In this document: in pieces, positions 37,849 through 46,946 of the stretch
Position numbering within the stretch: position 1 is the first letter of the stretch
Layout of the letters: every line of letters begins with the position of its first letter
Assembly (NCBI GenBank): GCA_965217615.1
Contig: CBDCIT010000039.1
Span: 186,001-250,000 of the forward strand
From: CAVOAK01 sp965217615
GTDB taxonomy: Bacteria; Pseudomonadota; Alphaproteobacteria; UBA8366; CAVOAK01
Direction of reading: 5' to 3'
DNA length: 64,000 bases
The notes under the pieces: generated by a model
Seen by the model: only the letters and a program-made list of their open reading frames with translations
What the model was told of the DNA's origin: nothing
The model's database searches: none
Made by a program: the position numbers and the translations under genes

Positions 37849-37929
37849 GAACACCGGCACCGCTACCAGCCCGGACCGCCACGATCCCTCACATACAAAC
37901 GCTCGGGCCAATCAGACCTGGGTAGTTAC

Positions 37930-38329
37930 GTTTTCTGATCGATTCGGTGTCGAATCCGCGTCGAGCGAACAACACGTCCGGCTTGTTAAGGTCGTCGACA
38001 CTGCTTACATCGGCCAATACCTGGCGGTTGACGGCAATTCCCAGAACGTAGCTGTTGTAGGCTCGCGTGCAGTTGGCGATGAGGTTGCGTTCCGGCGTAA
38101 GTCCCAACCCGGAAATTATGATGTCGAAGTCACCATCGAGCAGCGCTGGAACCAGCTCGGGATAGGCTGCCGGTGCGAAGTCGATCTTGAAGCCCATGTC
38201 ATCCCCGAGACGCCGCGCGACGTCGATTTCGAAACCGATCAATTCGCCGGACTTGTCGCGCATCGCCCAGGGAGCGATCGTTGTCATGCCGACGTACAAA
38301 ATGCCGCGGCGTATCACGTTTTCAAGCAT
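37930..38329 (-). pseudogene. ABC transporter amino-acid-binding protein, C-terminal half lost
   Basis: Family 3 solute-binding protein fragment: ILYVGMTTIAPWAMRDKSGE, GFEIDVARRLGDDMGF, DIIISGLGLTPERN and the beginning of domain 2 (VNRQVLADVSSVDDLNKPDV). It has no obvious signal peptide, so it may be cytoplasmic as read or the true start may be lost. The IS66-like right end cuts it after about 133 residues. The permease and ATPase genes are absent. Confidence 0.82.
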
Positions 38330-38458
38330 GTATGCCTCCGTCTGCTACGGATCGTTCTTTCAATTGGACGGATCTGCGGTCGCCACTCTCGATCCGGGAT
38401 TGGCTGCGTTTCATTCATCTGTCCGAGTAATTCGGTGAGATGCGAGCGATGCGCGTGG

Positions 38459-39259
38459 CTAGCCACCCCCCGGTGCCATCATGGCGCGTCGGAAGGCGGC
38501 CATCGCGGCGCAGGAAAAGTCGGTGTCGGGTGCTGGCTCAAGCTCGAAGTTCCCGCAGTCGTCGCTGCCCCTGACAAGCGTCGCGGAGTCGGGCCGCTTT
38601 GCATTGCGCGCTGCCGTTGGCATGTAGGTGATCGAAACGCCGAGGCGTTGAGCCCCGGACCGGTTTGGACCCGAGCCATGCACCGTGCGGTGATGATGCA
38701 AGGATGCTTCACCGGCATTTAATACGAGATCGACGAACTCGTCCTCCTTGGCGTCGAGCATAGCTTGCGTGCCCTCGAGCAGCATATTTTCGCCACCGTC
38801 GGACTGTGATAGCGGAAGTACGTCGCCTAGGTGCGAGCGCGGAAGCACGCGCAGACATCCGTTTTCCTTCGTCGTTGGCTTCAGAGCAAGCCACATATGG
38901 ATTATGCCGTCATGCGGCTCCACAAAGTTGATGGCGGCGTCCTGGTGATAGCCCACATAGCCCGCGCTGTTGGCTGACTTGGCAAAGAAGGCCGTCGACC
39001 AACAGAGAATGTTCGGACCTATAAAGTCCTCGATAACGTCGAGGATGCGCGGGTCGCGCACGACACTCGCAAGCCACCCAGCCAACAGATGCGTCTTGAA
39101 ACGTTGTTCCTCTCCAAGTATCTCGACTGCCGTTTCTTGGAACTGGACATAAGACCGAAAGTGGTCGTCCGCCTCCGCCCGATCAAAGACTCGAAGCGGA
39201 GCGAAGTATCCTTCGTCACGAAATGCGGTGATGGCATCTGGCGTTAATATGCTTCCCAT
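38459..39259 (-). CDS. Phytanoyl-CoA dioxygenase (PhyH) family protein
   Basis: Fe(II)/2-oxoglutarate-dependent oxygenase of 266 residues from the ATG at 39259; an earlier ATG at 39289 adds ten residues. The metal triad is readable as HxD in GYHQDAAINF (about residue 114) and the distal histidine in HHRTVHGSGPNRS, followed by R in GAQRLGVSITYMP for 2-oxoglutarate. It runs in the same direction as the opine-type dehydrogenase 85 bases upstream, so the two probably form an operon. The substrate is unknown; relatives hydroxylate small acids and natural products. Confidence 0.85.
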   Translation of the reverse strand: MGSILTPDAITAFRDEGYFAPLRVFDRAEADDHFRSYVQFQETAVEILGEEQRFKTHLLAGWLASVVRDPRILDVIEDFIGPNILCWSTAFFAKSANSAGYVGYHQDAAINFVEPHDGIIHMWLALKPTTKENGCLRVLPRSHLGDVLPLSQSDGGENMLLEGTQAMLDAKEDEFVDLVLNAGEASLHHHRTVHGSGPNRSGAQRLGVSITYMPTAARNAKRPDSATLVRGSDDCGNFELEPAPDTDFSCAAMAAFRRAMMAPGGG

Positions 39260-39373
39260 CGGCTTTCTCTTATTTGGCCCAGCGAGCATCGCTCTGAGCG
39301 ATCTTTTGCCAACGATATGCCCTCAATGCCGGCTTGCGCAACGGCCGCCTCATGTCGAGTAGTCGATGTCGCC

Positions 39374-40465
39374 TTAGTAACCATTGTTGGCAACCTCGAG
39401 GACCTCTGCTGCGCTCAGTCCACCAAACCCCAAATTTTCTAACGTCAGTCCCTCGCGCCAATAATCGGAATTGTTGGCAATTGACGACAGAACGACCATG
39501 GAATCGGCCGCTGGCGTCGCCACATCCAGGAGATCGCCGAGGCCTGCGATCGGTACAAGGCCGTAGGGCACGTCTTCGGAAACGTAGCGGTGCTGCAGGC
39601 TGGGCGGCGCGACCTCGCAGGGATCGTTGACCCACTCCACATCTTTCATGCGCTCACAGTAAGGTGCACTGGGAACTGGCGTGAATCCAAGCTTCGTGGA
39701 TATCGCGTCACGCTCGGCTGCGATTGCGTCGATAACGCCGCCAATGGATCGCGTCGCGCCGTCGCGATAGAACATGAAATCGCCGTCGGTATGCTCGATC
39801 CAACCGGCGTTCATGATGACCATCGGCGCGTGGACGATGAAGTTTCCGTTATTTAGGCTCGTTTCGAGAACGTTCGTTGCCGGTGTGACTTGCGGGTAGA
39901 AGGTGGCGACGAGCCTCTGTGCTTTCTCTGTATCACGCGCCGGTATGGCGGCAATCATAAAGCTGCGCCGTTCCGCAATCACCCGGACTTTGCCCGGGCC
40001 CAACCACGATTCTGCTGCCCGGCAGACATGCATGCATTGGCTAGTTTCGGCAATCGTCACATGCGTCTTCGAGCCGGATTGGCGCAAGAGCTGCGAGAGG
40101 CGGAGCGCGCCCCAACAACCAGGTACGGTAACGACGGTCTGACCGTCCTGCAGGGTGTCGACGAGCGCTTCGTAGAACGGCATATGCCCGTAGGCCGGAA
40201 CGGCGAGGAAGATGACATCGACGCCGTCAACCGCCTCAGCAACGACAGTCGTCGTTAGATTGAGATGGGCAAGTCCGGTGCGGCCCGTAGAACCCTCCGA
40301 GCCATACTTTTCGAGGGTGCCCGTCTTCATGACGTGGGCGATGTTGTCCTTGAAATCGGGTAGATCGCAAAGGTTGACCGACGCGCCCGCGAGCGCCAGA
40401 TCGGCGCCCATGGTTTGGGCGCTGTGGCCGCCGCCAAGGACTGCAATTTTCAGATTGTCGGCCAT
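39374..40465 (-). CDS. Opine/octopine-type dehydrogenase
   Basis: NAD(P)-dependent reductive-amination enzyme, 363 residues. The N-terminal Rossmann domain has IAVLGGGHSAQTMGADLALAG and VIFLAVPAYGHMPF. The C-terminal helical octopine-dehydrogenase domain contains NGNFIVHAPMVIMNAGWIEH with the catalytic histidine, then VPSAPYCERM. The C-terminal 40 residues carry VPIAGLGDLL. It is upstream of the PhyH gene. A twintron has inserted about 50 bp upstream of its start and may have separated it from its promoter. It may make or consume an opine-like secondary amine; this is inferred. Confidence 0.87.
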   Translation of the reverse strand: MADNLKIAVLGGGHSAQTMGADLALAGASVNLCDLPDFKDNIAHVMKTGTLEKYGSEGSTGRTGLAHLNLTTTVVAEAVDGVDVIFLAVPAYGHMPFYEALVDTLQDGQTVVTVPGCWGALRLSQLLRQSGSKTHVTIAETSQCMHVCRAAESWLGPGKVRVIAERRSFMIAAIPARDTEKAQRLVATFYPQVTPATNVLETSLNNGNFIVHAPMVIMNAGWIEHTDGDFMFYRDGATRSIGGVIDAIAAERDAISTKLGFTPVPSAPYCERMKDVEWVNDPCEVAPPSLQHRYVSEDVPYGLVPIAGLGDLLDVATPAADSMVVLSSIANNSDYWREGLTLENLGFGGLSAAEVLEVANNGY

Positions 40466-41033
40466 GTATAGTTCCTTACGAGGATCGAATAGGGGGATCT
40501 AGCCTGCCATATCTCAGTGCGCCGTGGAAAGGTGCGTTTTCCTGGTGGGTGCGAACCCCACCCAACAATTGTCGCTTTCGGTTGGTAGCAGCCAGGGCGG
40601 CCTACGGAGGTAACGATGTAGACCGAAGCACTCTGGTGACAAAGGGCTGTGTTGAGCAGTTTAGCGACCATGCAGGCGTGTGCCAGGCTAACTGGCAGAG
40701 GATAGCCGGTGAGAGTCCGGTAGGGAGTAGAGGTTAACCACCACTCTCGCCCCGAGTCATGCGCCGGTCGTCGCGAGGCGGCAGGTGAAGCGTTGACAGG
40801 GGTGCGGATGGGCAGGGCAACGGAGCATCGAAAGGTTGCTTGTCTGGAGAGCCGAGACTGTGCCTGCGGTCGAAGGCAACACCGACATCACCGACATGGT
40901 GAGGGGATGTTGGGCTCCACGGTGTCGAAGAACCCATGCACGTTCGTACGTCCTCATTGCCGGGACCTGGGAGGTCTCCATTTTGCCCCGAAGTCGTAAC
41001 GGGGCCGCAAAGGAAAGGATGTATCCGTAACCG

Positions 41034-42518
41034 ATGACGCACGGAATGGAGAAGTCGGATGAGGGAATAGTACCGATGAAAGCGACGAACAAGGGCGCGC
41101 AAGCGCCTGCGGAGTCGCCGGAGGGAAGTGCCTCAACCAAGGGGAATCCGCGAGATCAAAGCACGTGCCGGACGCAGTGTCGGGAAAGCGTGTCACAGGC
41201 GGTCGCGTGGATACGGCAGGCTGTAACGAGGAAACCGCAGGAGAAACTCACTGCGCTGCTACACCATGTCACGATAGATGCCCTGACGTGGGCGTTCTTC
41301 GAGTTGAAGAAGGACGCCTCGCCGGGGGTGGATGGGACGACGTGGGGAGAGTACGAGGAAGGGCTGGAAGAGCGGCTGCTCGACCTTCACGGACGCGTGC
41401 ACTCGGGAGCGTATCGGGCGCGGCCATCCCGGCGGGTCGAAATACCCAAACCGGATGGCGGGACACGACCGCTCGGCATTGCCGCACTGGAAGACAAGAT
41501 TGTCCAGAAAGCGGTGGTGGAAGTTATCCTGACGCCAATTTACGAGCCGGATTTTCTCGGGTTCAGCTACGGGTTCCGACCGGGGCGTGGGGCGCACGAC
41601 GCGCTTGATGCTCTGGCCTTCGGGATAGAACGGCGCAAGGTCAACTGGATAGTGGACTGTGACATCCGCGGATTTTTCGACAATGTCTCTCGGGACTGGC
41701 TGGTCCGGTTTCTTGAGGATCGCATCGGAGACAAGCGGGTCATCAGGCTGATCGCCAAATGGCTGAATGCCGGCGTCATGGAAGATGGCGAGTGGCGGGA
41801 TAACTTGCGAGGAACGCCTCAGGGCGCGGTGGCTTCACCGATTCTCGCGAACATCTACCTGCACTACGTCCTCGACCTCTGGTTCCAGAAGAAATGGCGC
41901 ACCCGTGTGGCCACGGGGGCAACAATCATCGTGCGGTATGCCGATGACTTCGTGGTCGGGTTCCAACGCAAACAGGACGCGGAGCGGTTTCTCCACGATC
42001 TCAAGGAAAGGCTGGGCCAGTTTGAGCTTGAGCTGCATCCAGACAAGACCCGACTCATCGAGTTTGGCAGGTTCGCGATGGCGGACCGCCGGGCACGAGG
42101 GGAACGGCGACCGGAGACCTTCGAGTTCCTTGGATTCACGCACTATTGCCGGAAGAAGAGGAACGGGAAATTCGGACTGGGGCGCAAGCCGATAGCGAAG
42201 CGGGTCACGCGGACCCTGAATCGGATCAAAGGGGAGCTCCGTAGGCGGATGCACGAAGATGTCCACGAAACCGCGCGCTGGCTGGGTCAGGTGGTCAATG
42301 GATGGCTGAACTATTTCGCCGTCCCGACCAGCAGCTCGGCCGCAAGGGGGTTTGTGCGGCGGCTCTCATGGATCTGGGTGAATGTCCTGCGAAGACGGTC
42401 ACAGAAGGACCGGACCACGATCGCCGATATCGTGCGCATTGCCGCATTGCATTGGCCACCCGTCCAGGTTCGGCACCCTTGGCCGACGGTGCGTTTTGCC
42501 GTCAAACACCCGAGGTAG
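41034..42518 (+). CDS. ltrA: Group II intron reverse transcriptase/maturase (inner A1)
   Basis: 494-residue LtrA-type protein. RT blocks include SPGVDGTTWGEYEE (RT2), PKPDGGTRPLGIAALEDKIVQ (RT2a), GFSYGFRPGRGAHDAL (RT3), RGTPQGAVASPILANIYLH (RT4) and the catalytic YADDF (RT5). Then comes the thumb/maturase X domain (GFTHYCRKKRNGKFGLG). No HNH endonuclease domain follows, so target entry is likely via replication forks. It ends just before domain V. Confidence 0.95.
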   Translation: MTHGMEKSDEGIVPMKATNKGAQAPAESPEGSASTKGNPRDQSTCRTQCRESVSQAVAWIRQAVTRKPQEKLTALLHHVTIDALTWAFFELKKDASPGVDGTTWGEYEEGLEERLLDLHGRVHSGAYRARPSRRVEIPKPDGGTRPLGIAALEDKIVQKAVVEVILTPIYEPDFLGFSYGFRPGRGAHDALDALAFGIERRKVNWIVDCDIRGFFDNVSRDWLVRFLEDRIGDKRVIRLIAKWLNAGVMEDGEWRDNLRGTPQGAVASPILANIYLHYVLDLWFQKKWRTRVATGATIIVRYADDFVVGFQRKQDAERFLHDLKERLGQFELELHPDKTRLIEFGRFAMADRRARGERRPETFEFLGFTHYCRKKRNGKFGLGRKPIAKRVTRTLNRIKGELRRRMHEDVHETARWLGQVVNGWLNYFAVPTSSSAARGFVRRLSWIWVNVLRRRSQKDRTTIADIVRIAALHWPPVQVRHPWPTVRFAVKHPR

Positions 42519-42552
42519 GAGCCCCGTGCCCCACCGGGCATGCGGGGATCTG
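42519..42552 (+). ncRNA. Domain V of inner intron A1
   Basis: Hairpin AGCCCCGTGCCC-CACC-GGGCATGCGGGG with the AGC triad at the 5' base and a two-base bulge (AT) on the 3' strand, directly after the ltrA stop and before domain VI. Confidence 0.85.
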
Positions 42553-42946
42553 AGCGGGGGGAGCGGGGTAACCCGCTTCCCTACCGCGACGTGTGCCAGG
42601 CTAACTGGCAGAGGATAGCCGGTGAGAGTCCGGTAGGGAGTAGAGGTTAACCACCACTCTCGCCCCGAGTCATGCGCCGGTCGTCGCGAGGCGGCAGGTG
42701 AAGCGTTGACAGGGGTGCGGATGGGCAGGGCAACGGAGCATCGAAAGGTTGCTTGTCTGGAGAGCCGAGACTGTGCCTGCGGTCGAAGGCAACACCGACA
42801 TCACCGACATGGTGAGGGGATGTTGGGCTCCACGGTGTCGAAGAACCCATGCACGTTCGTACGTCCTCATTGCCGGGACCTGGGAGGTCTCCATTTTGCC
42901 CCGAAGTCGTAACGGGGCCGCAAAGGAAAGGATGTATCCGTAACCG

Positions 42947-44431
42947 ATGACGCACGGAATGGAGAAGTCGGATGAGGGAATAGTACCGATGAAAGCGACG
43001 AACAAGGGCGCGCAAGCGCCTGCGGAGTCGCCGGAGGGAAGTGCCTCAACCAAGGGGAATCCGCGAGATCAAAGCACGTGCCGGACGCAGTGTCGGGAAA
43101 GCGTGTCACAGGCGGTCGCGTGGATACGGCAGGCTGTAACGAGGAAACCGCAGGAGAAACTCACTGCGCTGCTACACCATGTCACGATAGATGCCCTGAC
43201 GTGGGCGTTCTTCGAGTTGAAGAAGGACGCCTCGCCGGGGGTGGATGGGATGACGTGGGGAGAGTACGAGGAAGGGCTGGAAGAGCGGCTGCTCGACCTT
43301 CACGGACGCGTGCACTCGGGAGCGTATCGGGCGCGGCCATCCCGGCGGGTCGAAATACCCAAACCGGATGGCGGGACACGACCGCTCGGCATTGCCGCAC
43401 TGGAAGACAAGATTGTCCAGAAAGCGGTGGTGGAAGTTATCCTGACGCCAATTTACGAGCCGGATTTTCTCGGGTTCAGCTACGGGTTCCGACCGGGGCG
43501 TGGGGCGCACGACGCGCTTGATGCTCTGGCCTTCGGGATAGAACGGCGCAAGGTCAACTGGATAGTGGACTGTGACATCCGCGGATTTTTCGACAATGTC
43601 TCTCGGGACTGGCTGGTCCGGTTTCTTGAGGATCGCATCGGAGACAAGCGGGTCATCAGGCTGATCGCCAAATGGCTGAATGCCGGCGTCATGGAAGATG
43701 GCGAGTGGCGGGATAACTTGCGAGGAACGCCTCAGGGCGCGGTGGCTTCACCGATTCTCGCGAACATCTACCTGCACTACGTCCTCGACCTCTGGTTCCA
43801 GAAGAAATGGCGCACCCGTGTGGCCACGGGGGCAACAATCATCGTGCGGTATGCCGATGACTTCGTGGTCGGGTTCCAACGCAAACAGGACGCGGAGCGG
43901 TTTCTCCACGATCTCAAGGAAAGGCTGGGCCAGTTTGAGCTTGAGCTGCATCCAGACAAGACCCGACTCATCGAGTTTGGCAGGTTCGCGATGGCGGACC
44001 GCCGGGCACGAGGGGAACGGCGACCGGAGACCTTCGAGTTCCTTGGATTCACGCACTATTGCCGGAAGAAGAGGAACGGGAAATTCGGACTGGGGCGCAA
44101 GCCGATAGCGAAGCGGGTCACGCGGACCCTGAATCGGATCAAAGGGGAGCTCCGTAGGCGGATGCACGAAGATGTCCACGAAACCGCGCGCTGGCTGGGT
44201 CAGGTGGTCAATGGATGGCTGAACTATTTCGCCGTCCCGACCAGCAGCTCGGCCGCAAGGGGGTTTGTGCGGCGGCTCTCATGGATCTGGGTGAATGTCC
44301 TGCGAAGACGGTCACAGAAGGACCGGACCACGATCGCCGATATCGTGCGCATTGCCGCATTGCATTGGCCACCCGTCCAGGTTCGGCACCCTTGGCCGAC
44401 GGTGCGTTTTGCCGTCAAACACCCGAGGTAG
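42947..44431 (+). CDS. ltrA: Group II intron reverse transcriptase/maturase (inner A2)
   Basis: Same 494-residue LtrA as A1 except M for T in SPGVDGMTWGEYEE. All RT blocks and the YADDF active site are intact, and the maturase X domain is complete. It appears identical to the A3 protein. Confidence 0.95.
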   Translation: MTHGMEKSDEGIVPMKATNKGAQAPAESPEGSASTKGNPRDQSTCRTQCRESVSQAVAWIRQAVTRKPQEKLTALLHHVTIDALTWAFFELKKDASPGVDGMTWGEYEEGLEERLLDLHGRVHSGAYRARPSRRVEIPKPDGGTRPLGIAALEDKIVQKAVVEVILTPIYEPDFLGFSYGFRPGRGAHDALDALAFGIERRKVNWIVDCDIRGFFDNVSRDWLVRFLEDRIGDKRVIRLIAKWLNAGVMEDGEWRDNLRGTPQGAVASPILANIYLHYVLDLWFQKKWRTRVATGATIIVRYADDFVVGFQRKQDAERFLHDLKERLGQFELELHPDKTRLIEFGRFAMADRRARGERRPETFEFLGFTHYCRKKRNGKFGLGRKPIAKRVTRTLNRIKGELRRRMHEDVHETARWLGQVVNGWLNYFAVPTSSSAARGFVRRLSWIWVNVLRRRSQKDRTTIADIVRIAALHWPPVQVRHPWPTVRFAVKHPR

Positions 44432-44465
44432 GAGCCCCGTGCCCCACCGGGCATGCGGGGATCTG
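44432..44465 (+). ncRNA. Domain V of inner intron A2
   Basis: The same hairpin as in A1, immediately after the A2 ltrA stop. Confidence 0.85.
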
Positions 44466-44837
44466 AGCGGGGGGAGCGGGGTAACCCGCTTCCCTACCGC
44501 GACCGGAATGTGATGTGAACACCGAGCAGGCCTCGAAACGGGCAATGCGGGAGCCGACCCTCCTGAGATTAGGGGAAGGCCGACGACGGATCGGGAAGAA
44601 AAGCGACAGATGCACCGAACCGTTTCCGCCGGGGTAGGGGTGCCAGCATGCATGGAAGATGGAAGACGTAGCAACACGGGAAGCCCTATCGGTGGTGTGC
44701 ACGCACCAACCGGACCCCCGTGAGGGGCAGGCCGGGCAGGCCGGGTGGCGGACAGGTCCGTACGACTGAAGACGCCGGGTAATGCCGGTCGAGGAAAGGG
44801 GCCTGACTTCGAGAGGGAAACGGAAAGGGGACAAGGC

Positions 44838-46178
44838 ATGGCCACTGGCGCAAGCCTAACAGGGTCACAAAGTGTTCGGAAACTCCAGACTGTTTTGCAT
44901 GCAAAAGCGAAGGAAGAACCTGAGCGTCGCTTTCACGCCTTGTGCGACAAGGTATGGCGGGAGGACTTTCTCATGGAGGCCTGGGCTATGGCACGCCGCA
45001 ATGACGGCCAGCCCGGTGTTGACGGTGAGAGCTTCCAGGATATCGAGGAGCAGGGTATCGAGCGGTGGCTTGGGGAACTGTCGCGGGATCTGAAGGGTGG
45101 CACCTACACGCCGGAACCGGTGAGACAGGTGCTGATCCCGAAGAAGCAGCCCGGCGCATTCCGGCCTCTGGGTATACCGTGCATTCGGGACCGGGTGGCA
45201 CAGACATCGGCCATGCTTGTGCTGGCGCCGATCTTTGAAGCCGACCTGCAACCGGAACAGTACGGTTACCGGCCGGAACGAAGCGCACAGGATGCGGTCA
45301 AACGCATTCACCGGCTCCTGAACAAGGGGCACAACGAGGTTGTAGATGGCGATCTGTCCAACTACTTCGGCGAAATACCCCATGCCGAGTTGATCAAGAG
45401 CGTAGCGCGTCGCGTGAGCGACGGCAGGATGCTCGGGCTCATCAAGGCGTGGTTGGAGATGGCTGTCGAGGAGGATGACGGCAAGGGCGGCAAGCGCCGC
45501 ACGAACCGGGCACGCAAGGAGCGCAAGGGCACCCCGCAGGGGTCTCCGCTTTCACCGCTGCTGAGCAATATCTACATGAGGCGTTTTATACTGGGCTGGA
45601 AGACGCTGGGCTTTGCCCGGCACTTCTGTGCGGAGATCGTTTCCTATGCAGATGACTTCTGTGTTCTCGGCAAGGCCCCGGCGGCAGACATGCTGCTGGC
45701 GGTTACCCGGCTCATGGAAGGGCTGAAGCTGACGGTCAACGAGCAGAAGACCCGATGCCTGCAATGCCCAAGGGAACCAATGGCGTTCCTCGGCTACCGG
45801 TTCGGATGGAACTACCGCCGGAACGGAGGCGACGCCTATATCGGCAATCGACCGAGCAAGGTGAGCGTTCAGGGCATCTGCCGTAAAATCAGTGAGCAAA
45901 CCGAACGACGCTATGGGCTGCAGGATCCTGAATGGATGGTCAGCAAGCTCAACCGGATGATATCCGGATGGGCGCAGTACTTCCAGTTAGGGCAGGTCAG
46001 CCCCGCCTATGCGGCGGTCGATGCACACGCGACGAAGCGGCTGCGACAGTGGCTCTGTCGGAAGCACAAGGTCAGGAACGGAAAGTACGTGCGCTTTCCG
46101 GACGATCGACTGTGGGAACACTATGGCCTTACCTGCCTTGCGCCGAGGACCAGGGGCTTTCCGTGGGCGAAGGCATGA
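44838..46178 (+). CDS. ltrA: Group II intron reverse transcriptase/maturase (outer, copy 1)
   Basis: LtrA-type protein of about 446 residues from the ATG at 44838 (GGGGACAAGGC upstream); the open frame reaches 44745. It is a distinct lineage from the inner protein: RT2 reads GQPGVDGESFQDIEEQG, RT2a IPKKQPGAFRPLGIPCIRDRV, RT3 EQYGYRPERSAQDAV, RT4 RKGTPQGSPLSPLLSNIYM and RT5 SYADDF. The X domain includes FLGYRFGWNYRRNGGDAY and MISGWAQYFQLG. No endonuclease domain. It serves the outer intron and may help the ORF-less intron at 14211. Confidence 0.93.
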   Translation: MATGASLTGSQSVRKLQTVLHAKAKEEPERRFHALCDKVWREDFLMEAWAMARRNDGQPGVDGESFQDIEEQGIERWLGELSRDLKGGTYTPEPVRQVLIPKKQPGAFRPLGIPCIRDRVAQTSAMLVLAPIFEADLQPEQYGYRPERSAQDAVKRIHRLLNKGHNEVVDGDLSNYFGEIPHAELIKSVARRVSDGRMLGLIKAWLEMAVEEDDGKGGKRRTNRARKERKGTPQGSPLSPLLSNIYMRRFILGWKTLGFARHFCAEIVSYADDFCVLGKAPAADMLLAVTRLMEGLKLTVNEQKTRCLQCPREPMAFLGYRFGWNYRRNGGDAYIGNRPSKVSVQGICRKISEQTERRYGLQDPEWMVSKLNRMISGWAQYFQLGQVSPAYAAVDAHATKRLRQWLCRKHKVRNGKYVRFPDDRLWEHYGLTCLAPRTRGFPWAKA

Positions 46179-46188
46179 TCTCGTCGGA

Positions 46189-46224
46189 AAGCCGGATGCC
46201 TGAGATAGGCATGTCCGGTTTGAT
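46189..46224 (+). ncRNA. Domain V of the outer intron, copy 1
   Basis: Hairpin AAGCCGGATGCC-TGAGATA-GGCATGTCCGG with a two-base bulge. Stems are CCGGA/TCCGG and TGCC/GGCA. It closely resembles domain V of the ORF-less intron at 14941. Confidence 0.8.
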
Positions 46225-46433
46225 GAGCGGGGGTGAGTGAAACGTGGCTATGGTTGAGGCGGAGGCACCGGCACCTGGCGAAAGCCGTCGGCAAACAGCG
46301 ACTCCCTTGATCTACGGCAGGGCGCGCCTCCCCTCGACTCTACCCAGGATCTGGCGGTATTCAGATTTTCTTTTTATAATCAATCTATTAGTGCTGATTC
46401 GGATGGGCTTTAATAAAACAGAGTGTTTTCAGG

Positions 46434-46946
46434 ATGCGCTTTGCGGATTACGGCAAACGGGTGGTGTTTGCCGCCTTCGACGGCGGCGAGATCACCTCGG
46501 ACGCCGGTGTCCTGTTACTGCGCGAACAGGCGCGCCGGATACGTCTGTTCGAACGCATGGCGGGCTGTTTCACCGATCACCGGGATCGAGAACGCCTAAC
46601 CCATGCCCTTCCCGCCCTGTTGGCTCAACGGGTTTGCGGGATGGCGCTCGGCTATGAAGATATCATCGACCACGACACGCTCCGTTTCGACCCGGCCCTG
46701 AAATTGCTGGCCTCACCACGAACCGGAGATCCCGGGACCCCGGCTCCGCTGGCCGGCAAGTCAACGCTGAACCGGCTGGAACAATCCTGGGAAACCGGCA
46801 ACCGCCGCTATCACCAGATGGTCCCCAACCTCAAGAAACTCTCCAACCTGTTCGTCACCCTGTTTCTCGACGCCCACCAGACGCCGCCCGCGCGCATCAC
46901 CCTCGATATCGACGCCACCGACGTGGAAACCCATGGGCGCCAGGAG
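46434..46946 (+). pseudogene. IS1380-family transposase N-terminal fragment
   Basis: 171 codons nearly identical to the IS1380 transposase at 52636 (MRFADYGKRVVFAAFDGGEI and ITLDIDATDVETHGRQE). It breaks off inside the first catalytic-aspartate region, where an inverted segment of the IS1380 right flank begins. It lies 88 bp after the outer intron. The upstream sequence differs from that of the full copy. Confidence 0.88.

Larger units (their letters stand above)
35499..37929 (+). mobile_element. IS66-like element with a DNA adenine methyltransferase passenger, copy 1
   Basis: 2431 bp bounded by perfect 13-bp inverted repeats GTAACTACCCAGG; IS66 elements typically begin GTAA. It carries a methyltransferase gene and tnpC in overlapping order, with no tnpA or tnpB. 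The flanking 8-mers (gatttttc, gttttctg) are not duplicates, and the two flanks belong to different genes, so a rearrangement followed insertion. Confidence 0.88.
40678..42590 (+). mobile_element. Inner group II intron A1 (1913 nt)
   Basis: It starts GTGTGCCAGG (GUGYG) and ends TACCGCGAC. Domain VI forms GCGG/CCGC and GGAGCGGG stems with an unpaired A at 42583, 7 nt before the 3' end, a proper branch point. It carries its own ltrA. It differs from A2 and A3 at one seen base, C at 41338 where the others have T. Confidence 0.9.
42591..44503 (+). mobile_element. Inner group II intron A2, exact head-to-tail with A1
   Basis: Second complete 1913-nt copy. It starts at the base after the A1 3' end, with no spacer: CGCGAC then GTGTGCC. 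It has the T at 43251 that is shared with A3 but not A1. It ends at 44503, after which the outer intron resumes with CGGAATGTGATG. The branch A is at 44496. Confidence 0.92.
40517..46345 (+). mobile_element. Outer group II intron (copy 1), interrupted by two tandem inner introns
   Basis: The 5' segment (40517-40677) begins GTGCGCCGTGG and the 3' segment (44504-46345) carries its reverse transcriptase, domain V and the end CTACCC; together 2003 nt. Two 1913-nt introns of another lineage sit between them. Copy 2 at 47547-51462 has the same 161 + 1842 nt parts with a single inner intron. Both copies follow the same short 5' exon (tctca). The 3' end could be 2 nt earlier. Confidence 0.88.

Noticed and set aside
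42591..44503. The tandem inner intron as a simple assembly duplication
   Set aside because: Kept as a real feature because A1 differs from A2 at 41338/43251 and the outer copies differ by exactly one unit; read mapping is still decisive.
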